A DNA stretch of 64,000 nucleotides from JAHECE01 sp963780675 (GTDB lineage Bacteria > Actinomycetota > Actinomycetes > Actinomycetales > JAHECE01). The translations under genes and the position numbers were made by a program. The notes under the pieces are model-generated. The model searched no databases. It saw only the letters and a program-made list of their open reading frames with translations, and had not been told where the DNA came from. The stretch lies in contig CAWACR010000003.1 in assembly GCA_963780675.1 (NCBI GenBank), positions 124,001-188,000 of the forward strand. Direction: 5' to 3'. Positions 8,796 through 17,639 of the stretch are shown in pieces. Positions within the stretch are counted from its first letter, which is position 1. Each line of letters begins with the position of its first letter.

Positions 8796-9881
8796 GTGTC
8801 CCTCACGATCGGCATCGTCGGCCTGCCCAACGTCGGCAAGTCCACCCTCTTCAACGCGTTGACCCGGGCGTCCGTGCTCGCGGCGAACTACCCGTTCGCC
8901 ACCATCGAGCCGAACGTCGGTGTCGTCCCCCTCCGGGACGCCCGACTGGACCGGCTCGCCGAGGTCTTCCACAGCGAGCGGGTGGTCCACGCGACCGTCT
9001 CGTTCGTCGACATCGCGGGCATCGTGCGCGGCGCGAGCGAGGGAGAGGGCCTGGGCAACAAGTTCCTCGCCCACATCCGCGAGGCGGACGCGATCTGCCT
9101 GGTCACGCGCGACTTCTCGGACGCCGACGTGATCCACGTGGACGGCGAGGTCGACGCCCGCAACGACATCGAGACCATCACCACGGAACTCGCGCTCGCT
9201 GACCTGCAGACCCTGGAGAAGGCGATCCCGCGGCTGGAGAAGGAGGTCCGAGGCAAGAAGACGGACCCCGGCCTGCTCGACGGCGCCCGGCGCGCCCAGG
9301 CGATCCTCGAGACGGGGACGACGCTCTCCCAGGGCGCAGCGAAGGCGGGGCTCGACCTCGACCTGGTCGAACCGCTCCAGCTGATGACGGCCAAGCCCTT
9401 CATCTACGTCTTCAACACGGACGACGCCGGGCTGGCGGACGAGGCGCGACAGGCCGAGCTGCGCTCCCTGGTCGCCCCGGCCGAGGCGATCTTCCTGGAC
9501 GCGAAGTTCGAGGCGGAGCTCGTTGAGCTCGAGCCGGACGAGGCCGCGGAGATGCTGGCCGAGTCGGGCCAGGACGAGCCGGGTCTGGACAAGCTCGCGC
9601 GGGTGGGATTCGACACCCTCGGCCTGCAGACCTACCTCACGGCCGGCCCCAAGGAGGCGCGGGCCTGGACGATCCACAAGGGCTGGACGGCGCCCCAGGC
9701 TGCGGGCGTGATCCACACCGACTTCCAGCGCGGTTTCATCAAGGCGGAGGTCGTCGCGTTCGCGGACCTCGTGGCCGCCGGGTCGATCGCGGAGGCGCGG
9801 GCGCGCGGCAGGGCACGGATCGAGGGCAAGGACTACGTCATGCAGGATGGCGACGTCGTGGAGTTCCGGTTCAACGTCTGA
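8796..9881 (+). CDS. ychF: Redox-regulated ATPase YchF (Obg-like ATPase)
   Basis: 361 residues, the usual length of the family. The P-loop GLPNVGKSTLFNAL is at residue 8, FVDIAGIVRGASEGEGLGNKF is the switch II region, and a C-terminal TGS domain contains VIHTDFQRGFIKAEV. Family members hydrolyse ATP rather than GTP and bind ribosomes. The GTG at 8796 is a leaderless-type start. Frames extending further upstream overlap rmuC. It is convergent with the RsgA-like gene. Confidence 0.95.
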   Translation: MSLTIGIVGLPNVGKSTLFNALTRASVLAANYPFATIEPNVGVVPLRDARLDRLAEVFHSERVVHATVSFVDIAGIVRGASEGEGLGNKFLAHIREADAICLVTRDFSDADVIHVDGEVDARNDIETITTELALADLQTLEKAIPRLEKEVRGKKTDPGLLDGARRAQAILETGTTLSQGAAKAGLDLDLVEPLQLMTAKPFIYVFNTDDAGLADEARQAELRSLVAPAEAIFLDAKFEAELVELEPDEAAEMLAESGQDEPGLDKLARVGFDTLGLQTYLTAGPKEARAWTIHKGWTAPQAAGVIHTDFQRGFIKAEVVAFADLVAAGSIAEARARGRARIEGKDYVMQDGDVVEFRFNV

Positions 9882-9973
9882 GCAGGCCCGTAGTCGGGAC
9901 CCGCATCGGCCGGGCCCCCCACCACGTGTCCCGGCGGATGCCGGACGGATGGCGCTCGCTCAGAGTCCTCGGC

Positions 9974-11062
9974 TCATCGCCCGGGACGACCGTGCTGTCG
10001 CTTGTACTCCTTGACAGCTCGCCCGAACCGGCGATCGGCGAGCCGACGGGCGTGCTCGTCGGCTCGCAGCGCAGCCGATGCGGCCTCGTGCCGGAGTGTC
10101 TCCCACGCGGCGAACCGCTCGGTCGACAGCCGGCCGTCGACCAGGGCGGCGCGCACGGCGCAGGCCGGTTCCTCGGCGTGCGAGCAGTCCCGGAATCGAC
10201 AACCCTCGGCGAGTTCGTCGATCTCGGGGAAGACACCATCGACAGCTGTCTCGTCGGTCCAGAGCCCGACCTCGCGTAGTCCCGGCGTGTCGACGAGCAC
10301 ACCACCACCCGGCAACGGATGGAGCTCGCGCGACGTGGTCGTGTGCCGGCCGCGATGGTCGGTCGCGCGTACGGCCGACGCGACCGCGACGTCGCCGCCG
10401 ACGAGCGTGTTGACCAAGGTCGACTTGCCCGCGCCCGACTCGCCGATCAGCACCAGGGTCCGTCCGGCGACCCGACGGCGCAGGTCGTCGATGCCGAGAC
10501 CGGACACGCACGAGACGGCGACCACGTCGAGCAGAGGGTCGGCCTCCTGCACGCGACCGACGAGCGCACCGACGCCGTCGCCGTTCTCGCCCGAGTCACC
10601 CGCCCCGACGAGGTCGGTCTTCGTCAGGACCACGACCGCGGTGGCACCCGCGTCCCAGATCTGGGTTCGCGTCCGGAACAGCCGACCGGCCCGCAGCGGC
10701 CGGTCGGCGCCGAAGACCATGGCCACGACGTCGACGTTCGCCGCGAGCAGCTGCTCACCCGCCCCGGGATCACGGCGCCGCAGCAGCGAGGTGCGCTCCA
10801 TCCGTTCGACGATCACCGCGCCGTCCTCGATCACCACCCAGTCGCCCGCCGTGAGGAGCCCGACGTCCCGCCGCACCGGGAGGTGGACGAGACCGCTGCG
10901 GGTCGCGACGAGCGGAGCGGCCCGGTCGTGACGCACGATCCGGCCGGGCTCGTGGTCGCCGCGGGCCGAGGCGGCGAACAGCGCCGCCAGGCGGTCGTCC
11001 CAGCCGTAGTCAGCAAGCATCCGTTGCAGCATGGGGGGCTGCCGGCGGACGCGCAACGGCAT
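9974..11062 (-). CDS. rsgA: Circularly permuted GTPase, RsgA-like (ribosome small subunit-dependent)
   Basis: Up to 362 residues. The order of G motifs is permuted as in RsgA: an OB-like N-domain (GDWVVIED), then LTKTD (G4), GESGAGKSTLVN (G1), DTPG (G3), and a C-terminal zinc-binding region CRFRDCSHAEEPAC. RsgA helps mature the 30S subunit. The start is uncertain. The ATG at 11032 would remove ten Arg-rich residues, and neither start has a clear ribosome site. It is divergent from the secreted protein gene at 11208. Confidence 0.88.
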   Translation of the reverse strand: MPLRVRRQPPMLQRMLADYGWDDRLAALFAASARGDHEPGRIVRHDRAAPLVATRSGLVHLPVRRDVGLLTAGDWVVIEDGAVIVERMERTSLLRRRDPGAGEQLLAANVDVVAMVFGADRPLRAGRLFRTRTQIWDAGATAVVVLTKTDLVGAGDSGENGDGVGALVGRVQEADPLLDVVAVSCVSGLGIDDLRRRVAGRTLVLIGESGAGKSTLVNTLVGGDVAVASAVRATDHRGRHTTTSRELHPLPGGGVLVDTPGLREVGLWTDETAVDGVFPEIDELAEGCRFRDCSHAEEPACAVRAALVDGRLSTERFAAWETLRHEAASAALRADEHARRLADRRFGRAVKEYKRQHGRPGR

Positions 11063-11194
11063 TCACGCCGCGACCCCCCGCTCGGCGGGCGCAGGAGGCG
11101 CATCGCTACGTCGACGGCCGGGCGAGCGGACGATGCGGAAACCCGAACGGTCCTCGCAGTTACCGGATCGTGACGAGGGCGAGGGGTGCGGGGC

Positions 11195-11200
11195 TACCCT
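11195..11200 (+). promoter_or_regulatory. -10 box of a probably leaderless transcript of the secreted protein
   Basis: TACCCT ends 7 bases before the ATG at 11208, with no ribosome site between. Confidence 0.45.
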
Positions 11201-11207
11201 ATCCCTC

Positions 11208-12050
11208 ATGATCAGGTTGACGGTGCGCGCCCTGGTGACAGGCGTCTCGGCCGTCTGCCTGGTGGTGCTCGGGGTCGGCCCGGCGCAGGCCGCGAGGCCA
11301 GACCCGGCTCCGGTGACACAGGTGGGGAACGACATCTCGTGGCCCCAGTGCGGGAAGACGTTGCCCACCGGGCAGGCGTTCGGCGTGGTCGGCGTCAACA
11401 ACGGCCTGGCGAACACCACGAACCCCTGCCTCGCCGAGCAGCTCGCCTGGGCTCAGACGTCGACCGGGACCACGAACCAGCCGCGTGCCGCTCTCTACGT
11501 CAACACGGCGAACCCCGGCCTCATCGGGTCCTGGTGGCCCACCTCCAACTTCTACCCCGATGGCTCACCGGTGCCTGTCCCCAACCCGTACGGCAACTGC
11601 ATCGGCGGCAACGACGCCGCGTGCGCCTTCATCTACGGGTACGCCAAGGCGTACGACGACGCGCACATCCGCGGAGTGCCTCACCCGGAGCGCTTCTTCT
11701 GGTGGCTCGACGTCGAGACGATGAACACCTGGCAGCCGGACACCGCCGCCAACCGTGCGGTGCTCGAAGGGATGACCTACTACTTCGAGGACGTCCTCGG
11801 TGCGGCCGGCGTCGGGGTCTACTCCACGGGGTATCAGTGGTCACTGATCGTGGGCGGCGTGGGTCCCGTGACGAGCCCGACGCTCATCCCGTCCTCCAGC
11901 ACCCTCAACGGCCTCCCGAGCTGGATCGCCGGTGCCACGACGCTGCGTGGCGCCCAGGCGAACTGCAGCGCGCCGCCGCTCACGGGCGGCAAGGTCACGG
12001 TCACCCAGTACGTCTCGAACAACCTCGACTACGACTGGGCCTGCCCGTAG
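11208..12050 (+). CDS. Secreted glycoside-hydrolase-like protein (GH25/DUF1906-type fold suspected)
   Basis: 280 residues. The N-terminus is a clear Sec signal peptide with a hydrophobic core and cleavage near AQA-ARP (residue 27). The mature part begins with GNDISWPQCG and later has FFWWLDVETMNTW and GVYSTGYQWSLI, the strand-by-strand pattern of GH25-like TIM barrels that often act on peptidoglycan. The acidic pair in LDVETM is the likely catalytic region. Which bond is cut is not known. Four cysteine positions suggest disulfides outside the cell. Its end overlaps the convergent acyltransferase gene by 22 bases. Confidence 0.75.
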   Translation: MIRLTVRALVTGVSAVCLVVLGVGPAQAARPDPAPVTQVGNDISWPQCGKTLPTGQAFGVVGVNNGLANTTNPCLAEQLAWAQTSTGTTNQPRAALYVNTANPGLIGSWWPTSNFYPDGSPVPVPNPYGNCIGGNDAACAFIYGYAKAYDDAHIRGVPHPERFFWWLDVETMNTWQPDTAANRAVLEGMTYYFEDVLGAAGVGVYSTGYQWSLIVGGVGPVTSPTLIPSSSTLNGLPSWIAGATTLRGAQANCSAPPLTGGKVTVTQYVSNNLDYDWACP

Positions 12051-13408
12051 CCGGAGGCTGACGGCGGATCCGCGGGCTCGGCGGGACCGACGCCGCGATC
12101 GACATCGCCGACGGCCGGACTCCCGGCTTGCGGCTCGATCCTCCCCACGGCCAGCCCCCACCACGCCGCCGTGAGCACGGCCAGGTTGAGCACGCTCGAC
12201 GACGGCAGGCCCAGCATCCCCGGCCCCCACCACGTCCCGAACCCGGTGGGCGAGATGCTGAGCAGGACCAGGGGGACGACGACAGCGAACGGGAGCACCG
12301 GCAGCGCGCGGCGTGGCCGGGCCGCGCCCCAGGCCCGAAGCGCCCTGTCCCCGCGTCCCGCGAGCCCCGCCACGAACCACGCGGCCGTCAGCACGAACGC
12401 AAACCCCAGGGCGTGCACCGCCCACCACGGCGCGCTCAGCGGGGTGGCCGGGAACCCCAGGCCCCACGCGGCCCCGGCGACGAGCGCCATGAGCGGGATG
12501 TGCCAGAGGTAGATCCCGACGGCCCGGGACCCGAACGCCCCGATCACCAGGTAGAGGCGGTCGTGCGCGAGGAGCCTGGTCAGGGCCGGCCACAGCGCGG
12601 CCAGGACGAGCACGAGCCCCAGTCCGTAGAGGGCGACGACGACGGTCGGCGGCGACAGGTTCGACGGCTCGGGATCCCCCGCGTAGGAGACCATCGACGC
12701 GGAGTAGGGGCCGACGACGGCGAGCGCCACCGCGGCGCCGATCGACACCAGCGCGCCTGCGACCAGCCGGACCGGCCGTTGCCGCCGGAGCGCCGGGAGG
12801 TGGTAGCCCACCTGGTGGACGAACCCCCACACGAGCAGGAGGTTGAGCCAGCCCAGGGCTGTGGCGACGTTCCAGCGCAGGGCGTCCACGACGGCGATCG
12901 CGCCCAGCCAGAGCCCGAGGGTCAGGACCGGTCGCTGCACCCAGCGTGCCGTCCACGGCACCGCGACGACGACGGCGCTGTAGACGCCGAGGAACCACAC
13001 GAGCTGGCTGAGGAACTTCCCGGCGAACTCGGCCAGGGGGACGACGAGCACGAGCGGGAGCAGGAGCGCGGTCCAGAACGCCGAGTAGACGAGCCCGGGC
13101 GTCCCGAGGCGCAGGAGGCGCCGTCCGAGGAAGGGCCCGGCCTCGGGCCGGCGGTTCCACGAACCGAGGTTGCCCACCGCGCCGGCCGCGAAGAACAGGG
13201 GCAGGATCTGCAAGGTCCAGGTTGCCCACGCGATGTCGGGGCGCAGGTCCAGGACGCTGGCCGGCGTGCCGGTGCTGACGTCCCAGGCCATGGAGTGGGC
13301 AACGACGACCACCAGCAGCGCGAAGGCCTTCGCCGCGTCGAGCACGCGATCCCGGCCGGCCGCGAGTGCTGCCACCTGGCCGGGCAGATCCCGCGCGGTC
13401 CTGGTCAT
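12029..13408 (-). CDS. Acyltransferase-3 family integral membrane protein
   Basis: 459 residues with about ten hydrophobic segments. FALLVVVVAHSMAWD near residue 30 holds the His that is conserved in the acyltransferase-3 (OafA-like) family, and IYLWHIPLMALVAG near 300 is the usual second His motif. Such proteins O-acetylate or acylate surface sugars. The substrate here is unknown. The ATG at 13408 has GGGAGGTC about 6 bases upstream. The longer open frame to 13639 runs through a low-complexity repeat and is not used. Confidence 0.85.
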   Translation of the reverse strand: MTRTARDLPGQVAALAAGRDRVLDAAKAFALLVVVVAHSMAWDVSTGTPASVLDLRPDIAWATWTLQILPLFFAAGAVGNLGSWNRRPEAGPFLGRRLLRLGTPGLVYSAFWTALLLPLVLVVPLAEFAGKFLSQLVWFLGVYSAVVVAVPWTARWVQRPVLTLGLWLGAIAVVDALRWNVATALGWLNLLLVWGFVHQVGYHLPALRRQRPVRLVAGALVSIGAAVALAVVGPYSASMVSYAGDPEPSNLSPPTVVVALYGLGLVLVLAALWPALTRLLAHDRLYLVIGAFGSRAVGIYLWHIPLMALVAGAAWGLGFPATPLSAPWWAVHALGFAFVLTAAWFVAGLAGRGDRALRAWGAARPRRALPVLPFAVVVPLVLLSISPTGFGTWWGPGMLGLPSSSVLNLAVLTAAWWGLAVGRIEPQAGSPAVGDVDRGVGPAEPADPPSASGYGQAQS

Positions 13409-13592
13409 CGCCGACCTCCCGTCGCGACGCTCGCGGTCGGTCGGTCCCCGGTACCGGGCGCTCTCCCCGCATCGTCCCACCGGGTCCTCGTGCCCGCGCC
13501 TCGAAGCCGGGTGCGCCTTCCCGGAGGTTGGCGCAGGATGGGAGCCCAGGGCTCGGGCCAGGATCCGGGGCAGTGCTCGGGACGGGATTCGA

Positions 13593-13635
13593 GGGCAGGG
13601 AATCGACGGCAGGGATTCGACGGCAGGGATTCGAG
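13593..13635. repeat. 14-base tandem repeat, about three copies
   Basis: GGCAGGGATTCGAC at 13608-13621 is repeated at 13622-13635 with a last-base change. A diverged copy is at 13593-13607 and a fragment at 13581-13592. The repeat ends just before the GTG start at 13641. Confidence 0.8.
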
Positions 13636-13640
13636 GCATC

Positions 13641-14213
13641 GTGGGACGGCTCGATGACGCGGAGCGGGTTCACCCGGCCACCCGCGCGGAGTGGCGGGCG
13701 TGGCTTGCGGCCCACCACGCGTCGTCGTCCGGGGTCTGGCTGATCTCCTCCAGGCGCTCGAGCGGGCGTCCGCGCGTGGAGTACGAGGACGTGATCACCG
13801 AGGCGCTGTGCTTCGGCTGGGTCGACGGCACCCAGCGCCGCCTCGACGACGAGCGCACGATGCTCTACCTGGCCCCCCGACGGCGCGGGGGGACGTGGGC
13901 GCGCAGCAACAAGGAGCGGGTCGCGCGCCTCGCCGCCGAGGGGCTGATGACGCCGGCGGGGCTCGCCGTCGTCGAGGCCGCCAAGGCCGACGGGTCCTGG
14001 ACGTCGCTGGACGCTGTCGAGGCGCTCGAGGTGCCGGAGGATCTCGGGGCGGCCCTCGACGCCGATCCCGCCGCCCGGTCCGGGTACGACGCGATGCCTC
14101 CGAGCGCCCGACGTCAGCTCCTCTGGCTCGTGGTGAGCGCGAAGCGGCCCGCGACCCGCGCGCGGAGGGTGGAGCGTGCCGTCGAGCTGGCCCGCGCGGG
14201 GCGGCTGCCCTAG
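13641..14213 (+). CDS. YdeI/OmpD-associated family protein
   Basis: 190 residues. TRAEWRAWLAAHH, then EALCFGWVDGTQRRLDD and RRRGGTWARSNKERV follow the conserved order of the YdeI family, whose E. coli member is linked to peptide resistance, and GWVDG is the family hallmark. The biochemical activity of the family is not established. I chose the GTG at 13641 because translation upstream would run through a 14-base repeat and low-complexity sequence. Its stop is 29 bases from that of the convergent Nudix gene. Confidence 0.82.
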   Translation: MGRLDDAERVHPATRAEWRAWLAAHHASSSGVWLISSRRSSGRPRVEYEDVITEALCFGWVDGTQRRLDDERTMLYLAPRRRGGTWARSNKERVARLAAEGLMTPAGLAVVEAAKADGSWTSLDAVEALEVPEDLGAALDADPAARSGYDAMPPSARRQLLWLVVSAKRPATRARRVERAVELARAGRLP

Positions 14214-14242
14214 CCGGGCCCGGCTGCCGAAGAGGGGCGGCG

Positions 14243-14740
14243 TCAGGGGTCGCCCCGGGCTGCGAGGCGGGCGGCAAGGAGGTCGGCCAGGACATCGAGG
14301 AACGGCCGCTGACCCGGGACCAGCTTCTCGCGTGCGGCGGCGAGGTCGAACCAGTCGGCGCGGTCGATCTCGGGGAACGAGCGCACGGTCCCCGAGCCCC
14401 GGGGCCACTCCAGGGTGAACTCGTTGCTCCGGACGGTGCGCGGGTCGACGTCGCCCTCCAGCGCGAACACGGTGATCCGCTTCCCGCTGGGCTGGCGCAC
14501 CGTGCCGAGGAGCTCGGGCTCCCCTGGGGGCGGCGGGAGCCCGAGCTCCTCCTCGAACTCTCGGCGGGCGGCGTCGAGGGGGTCCTCGTCGCCGTGCGTG
14601 TACTCGCCCTTGGGGACGGACCAGGCGCCGTCGTCCTTCCGGGCCCAGAACGGCCCACCCATGTGGGCGAGCAGCACCTGGACGCCCGTCGCGGGCGAGA
14701 GGCGGTAGAGGAGCAGGCCCGCGGAGTACGTCACGGTCAC
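14243..14740 (-). CDS. Nudix hydrolase
   Basis: 165 residues. The Nudix box GEYTHGDEDPLDAARREFEE-ELGL is complete (G-x5-E-x7-REUXEEXGU). An N-terminal SAGLLLYRL and AWSVPKGEY fit the subgroup that includes NTP pyrophosphohydrolases with a short pre-box strand. The substrate cannot be predicted. The GTG at 14740 has GGGAGG with a 6-base spacer. Confidence 0.9.
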   Translation of the reverse strand: MTVTYSAGLLLYRLSPATGVQVLLAHMGGPFWARKDDGAWSVPKGEYTHGDEDPLDAARREFEEELGLPPPPGEPELLGTVRQPSGKRITVFALEGDVDPRTVRSNEFTLEWPRGSGTVRSFPEIDRADWFDLAAAREKLVPGQRPFLDVLADLLAARLAARGDP

Positions 14741-14777
14741 GCCCGCCTCCCGGAGTCTCCGGGGGACCGTGGTCCGG

Positions 14778-15749
14778 CTAGGACCGCCCGCTCCCGGTGT
14801 TGATCATGGGCGTGACCTCGGCCTCGCCGCACAGGACAACCATCAGGTTGCTGACCATGGCCGCCCTGCGGTCGGCGTCGAACTCGACGATGTGCTTGTC
14901 CGTGAGCTCGGCCAGCGCCATCTCGACCATCGTCACGGCGCCGTGGACGATCTTGCGCCGTGCGGCGATGACCGCCTCGGCCTGCTGGCGGCGCAGCATG
15001 ACCTGGGCGATCTCCGGCGCGTAGGCGAGGTGCGTCAGCCTGGCGTCCTCGACGGCGACGCCCGCGACGGCGAGACGGTGCCCCAGTTCCTCGCGCAGGG
15101 CAGCCGAGACCTCCAGGACGTTGCTGCGCAAGGTGATCTCGGCGGCGTCGTCGTCCTCGCCGTGGTCGTAGGGGTAGGCGGTGGCCACGTGCCGCAGGGC
15201 GGTCTCGGCCTGGGTGGAGACGTAGGACTCGTAGGCGTCGACGTCGAACGCCGCCTTGGCGGTGTCCTCGACCCGCCACACCACCACGGCGGCGATCTCC
15301 ACGGGGTTGCCGCGACGGTCATTGACCTTGAGGCGTTCCGTGAGGAAGGTGCGGGCCCGGAGCGAGACCTTCATCCGTTGGGGGCCCTGCTTCGGTGCGC
15401 CCTTGCGCTCGACGGCGCTCGGTGGCGGAGCGGTGGAGCCCTGGATCCCGCCGTTGGAGTACAGCGGGTTGCCCCAGTGGTAGCCCGGGTCGCGCACGGT
15501 GCCGCGGTAGCTGCCGAACAGGACCAGGACGCGCGCCTCGTTCGGTTGGAGCGAGTAGAGGCCGCTGAACAGCGCGACGGACGCGGTGACCACGAGGATC
15601 GCGGTGATCATCATCCAGGCGACGGGGGCGTCCTCCGAGCCCTGGACGATGGACGTGACGAACAGCGCGACGCCGCCCAGCAGGACGACGATCGCGAGCG
15701 AGAGCATGACCCAGCCGCTGGTCGCGCGGGTGGGGCGTTCGGTGCTCAT
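14778..15749 (-). CDS. SPFH / band 7 domain membrane protein
   Basis: 323 residues. Two N-terminal membrane helices (about residues 13-35 and 43-65) are followed by a band-7 domain beginning LQPNEARVLVLFGSYRGT, with FLTERLKVNDRRGNPVEIAAVVVWRVEDT and later YAPEIAQVMLRRQQAEAVIAAR, the typical helical arm. Such proteins scaffold membrane domains. The ATG at 15749 follows GAGG. The lipoprotein stop lies 34 bases upstream, so the two may be co-transcribed. Confidence 0.9.
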   Translation of the reverse strand: MSTERPTRATSGWVMLSLAIVVLLGGVALFVTSIVQGSEDAPVAWMMITAILVVTASVALFSGLYSLQPNEARVLVLFGSYRGTVRDPGYHWGNPLYSNGGIQGSTAPPPSAVERKGAPKQGPQRMKVSLRARTFLTERLKVNDRRGNPVEIAAVVVWRVEDTAKAAFDVDAYESYVSTQAETALRHVATAYPYDHGEDDDAAEITLRSNVLEVSAALREELGHRLAVAGVAVEDARLTHLAYAPEIAQVMLRRQQAEAVIAARRKIVHGAVTMVEMALAELTDKHIVEFDADRRAAMVSNLMVVLCGEAEVTPMINTGSGRS

Positions 15750-15783
15750 GGGGGCCTCGACGAGGTGGGGTGCGGCGTGGTCG

Positions 15784-16683
15784 TCAGGAGACGGTCACGG
15801 TCTTCGAGTCGGACATCGGGGTGCCCCCGGCGCCGTCGGACGGGTCGTCCTCGGTGATCACGATCGAGTAGGTGCCGGGCTCGAGCTCCACCGTGAAGGA
15901 GTAGGGCGCGAACGTCTGGCCCTCGGAGGTGAGGGTGTTGCCGGACTGCACCTCGGCGCCGTCGGCGTCGAGGACCGTCCACGGGACGTTCGCCTCGAAC
16001 GCGGCGGCCTCGCCGCTCACCGTGACGGGCGAGGAGACCTCAGCGCCCTCGCCCGGGGTGTCGATCTGGACGAGCATCCGCACGTCGAGCGGCTCCGCCC
16101 GGCTGATCGGCTCGTCCCATGCCACGGCGCCCCAGAGCTCGCCCGCGGGCGCACCCTCGATGAGGAGCTGCACCGGCACGTCCTCCTCGGACGCGTCGGT
16201 CACCGTGTAGACGAGCTGCTGGATCATGAGCGCGGCGCCCTCGGAGCCCACGTTGGCGGTGCGCGCGTCCTCCGAGAGGTTGACGGCGATGGCCTCGCCC
16301 TGGCGGCTGATCCCGAGGACGACGGTCGCGGAGTTCCAGGTGGTCGAGTAGTCAGGGTCCGTGGGCCCGGCGATCATCCGGTCGACCGCGGCGGTGACCG
16401 GGTCCTCGGTCTGCACCTCGGTGAGTTCCCGGGCGAGGCGCAGGCCCGCGCGCGTGTCGATGGCGTAGTACGCCGGGACCGTGATCGTCTCGCCCGGTCC
16501 CGCCGTCGGCTCCTCCGTCGTCGGGCTCGGCGAGGGAGCGGGTCCGCCGGGTGAGGTGCATCCGCCCACCAGGCCGAGGACGACGGCGCCCAGCACGACG
16601 GCGCTCAGACGAGCCTGGCGGCGTGGCCCGCGGGAGGTGTGACCCGATCCGGTGGTGGTGCGCTCGGGACCCGGGTGTCGCAT
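15784..16683 (-). CDS. Lipoprotein with GerMN and Gmad2 domains
   Basis: 299 residues. The signal sequence ends in the lipobox LVGGC near residue 42, followed by a Ser/Pro/Thr-rich linker. A GerMN domain (about 65-185) contains VPAYYAIDTRAGLRLARE and AVNLSEDARTANVG. A C-terminal Gmad2 Ig-like domain (about 205-299) contains TVSGEAAAFEANVPW and FTVELEPGTYSIVI. This pair of domains is known in extracytoplasmic proteins of Gram-positive bacteria, with no defined activity. AGGAGG lies 8 bases before the ATG at 16683. Confidence 0.88.
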   Translation of the reverse strand: MRHPGPERTTTGSGHTSRGPRRQARLSAVVLGAVVLGLVGGCTSPGGPAPSPSPTTEEPTAGPGETITVPAYYAIDTRAGLRLARELTEVQTEDPVTAAVDRMIAGPTDPDYSTTWNSATVVLGISRQGEAIAVNLSEDARTANVGSEGAALMIQQLVYTVTDASEEDVPVQLLIEGAPAGELWGAVAWDEPISRAEPLDVRMLVQIDTPGEGAEVSSPVTVSGEAAAFEANVPWTVLDADGAEVQSGNTLTSEGQTFAPYSFTVELEPGTYSIVITEDDPSDGAGGTPMSDSKTVTVS

Positions 16684-16832
16684 GGTCAGGACCTCCTCCT
16701 GTGCGGTGGCCGAGAGCAGCGGACGGTCCGGCCTCGCCATCGGCACCTCGAGTCTGGCACCGAGGTCCCGGTCGCGCGCGGGACCCGCGGCGACGCGCGT
16801 GTCCCGCGTCGCCCGACGACCCGAGTGGGCGG

Positions 16833-17639
16833 TCAGCCCGCCAGGTCGCGGCGGTCGAAGGCCACCACGGCCACCCCCAGCACGAGGGCGCAGACCAGGG
16901 CGAGCCAGCCCAACCCCGCGAGGTCGAACCCCGCCCGCAGCGGCTTCTCCCCGAGAGCCCATTCGTAGGGCGAGAGCCAGGCGAGGTCCTCCAGCCCGCG
17001 GGTCAGGGGGGCGAGGCCGTTCCACAGGTAGGCGAGGATCCCGAGCGACCATCCCGTCGCGCTCGCGACGGCACGGCGTCCCGTCGCCGCGCCCGCGGCG
17101 AGGGCGGTGAGCCCGAAGAGGAGCGCGAGAGCCGCCGTCGACGCCACCGCGGCGGTGAGGTTCTCGACGGGGACGACGAGGTCGAAGACCGGTCCTGCAA
17201 GAAGTAGGGCGAGGAGGACGACGGCGCCCAGCGCCACGGTGAGAGCCGCCAGCGACCCCGCCTTGGCCAGCACGAACCGGGTGCGGGTCACGGGCCGGGC
17301 GAGGGTGAGGCCGATCGTGCCCCGTTCTTCCTCGCCGGCCACGGACCGGGCCCCGACCGCGACACCGAAGCCGATCATCGTCAGCGGGACGATGAACGAG
17401 AAGATCTCGGTCTCGAGGTAGCCGATCGCCGTCGTGAAATCGAGCCCGGCCTCCATGCCGAAGAGGGAGAGCAGGGCCTCGGGGTAGTCCGCGAGGAGCT
17501 GGTCGAGGCCTTCCATGCCGACGATCGACGGATAGAAGGCCGCCATGACCAGGATCAGCACGAACGCCCCGATACCCCAGCCGAGCATCCCGCGCCGGTA
17601 GTCGTACAGCGCCATGGTGAACACCGACCGGGGCCTCAT
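16833..17639 (-). CDS. ABC-2 type transporter permease
   Basis: 268 residues with six predicted membrane helices. VAGEEERGTIGLTLARPVTRTRFVLAK after the second helix is the cytoplasmic loop typical of ABC-2 exporters. Its ATG overlaps the TGA of the ATPase gene in ATGA, so the two are translationally coupled and form one exporter. The substrate is unknown. Confidence 0.9.
   Translation of the reverse strand: MRPRSVFTMALYDYRRGMLGWGIGAFVLILVMAAFYPSIVGMEGLDQLLADYPEALLSLFGMEAGLDFTTAIGYLETEIFSFIVPLTMIGFGVAVGARSVAGEEERGTIGLTLARPVTRTRFVLAKAGSLAALTVALGAVVLLALLLAGPVFDLVVPVENLTAAVASTAALALLFGLTALAAGAATGRRAVASATGWSLGILAYLWNGLAPLTRGLEDLAWLSPYEWALGEKPLRAGFDLAGLGWLALVCALVLGVAVVAFDRRDLAG

Noticed and set aside
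11841..14408. 855-residue reverse-strand open frame
   Set aside because: It runs antisense or off-frame through the secreted protein, acyltransferase and YdeI genes, is Arg/Pro/Gly-rich, and shows no family motif. High-GC DNA gives many such shadows.
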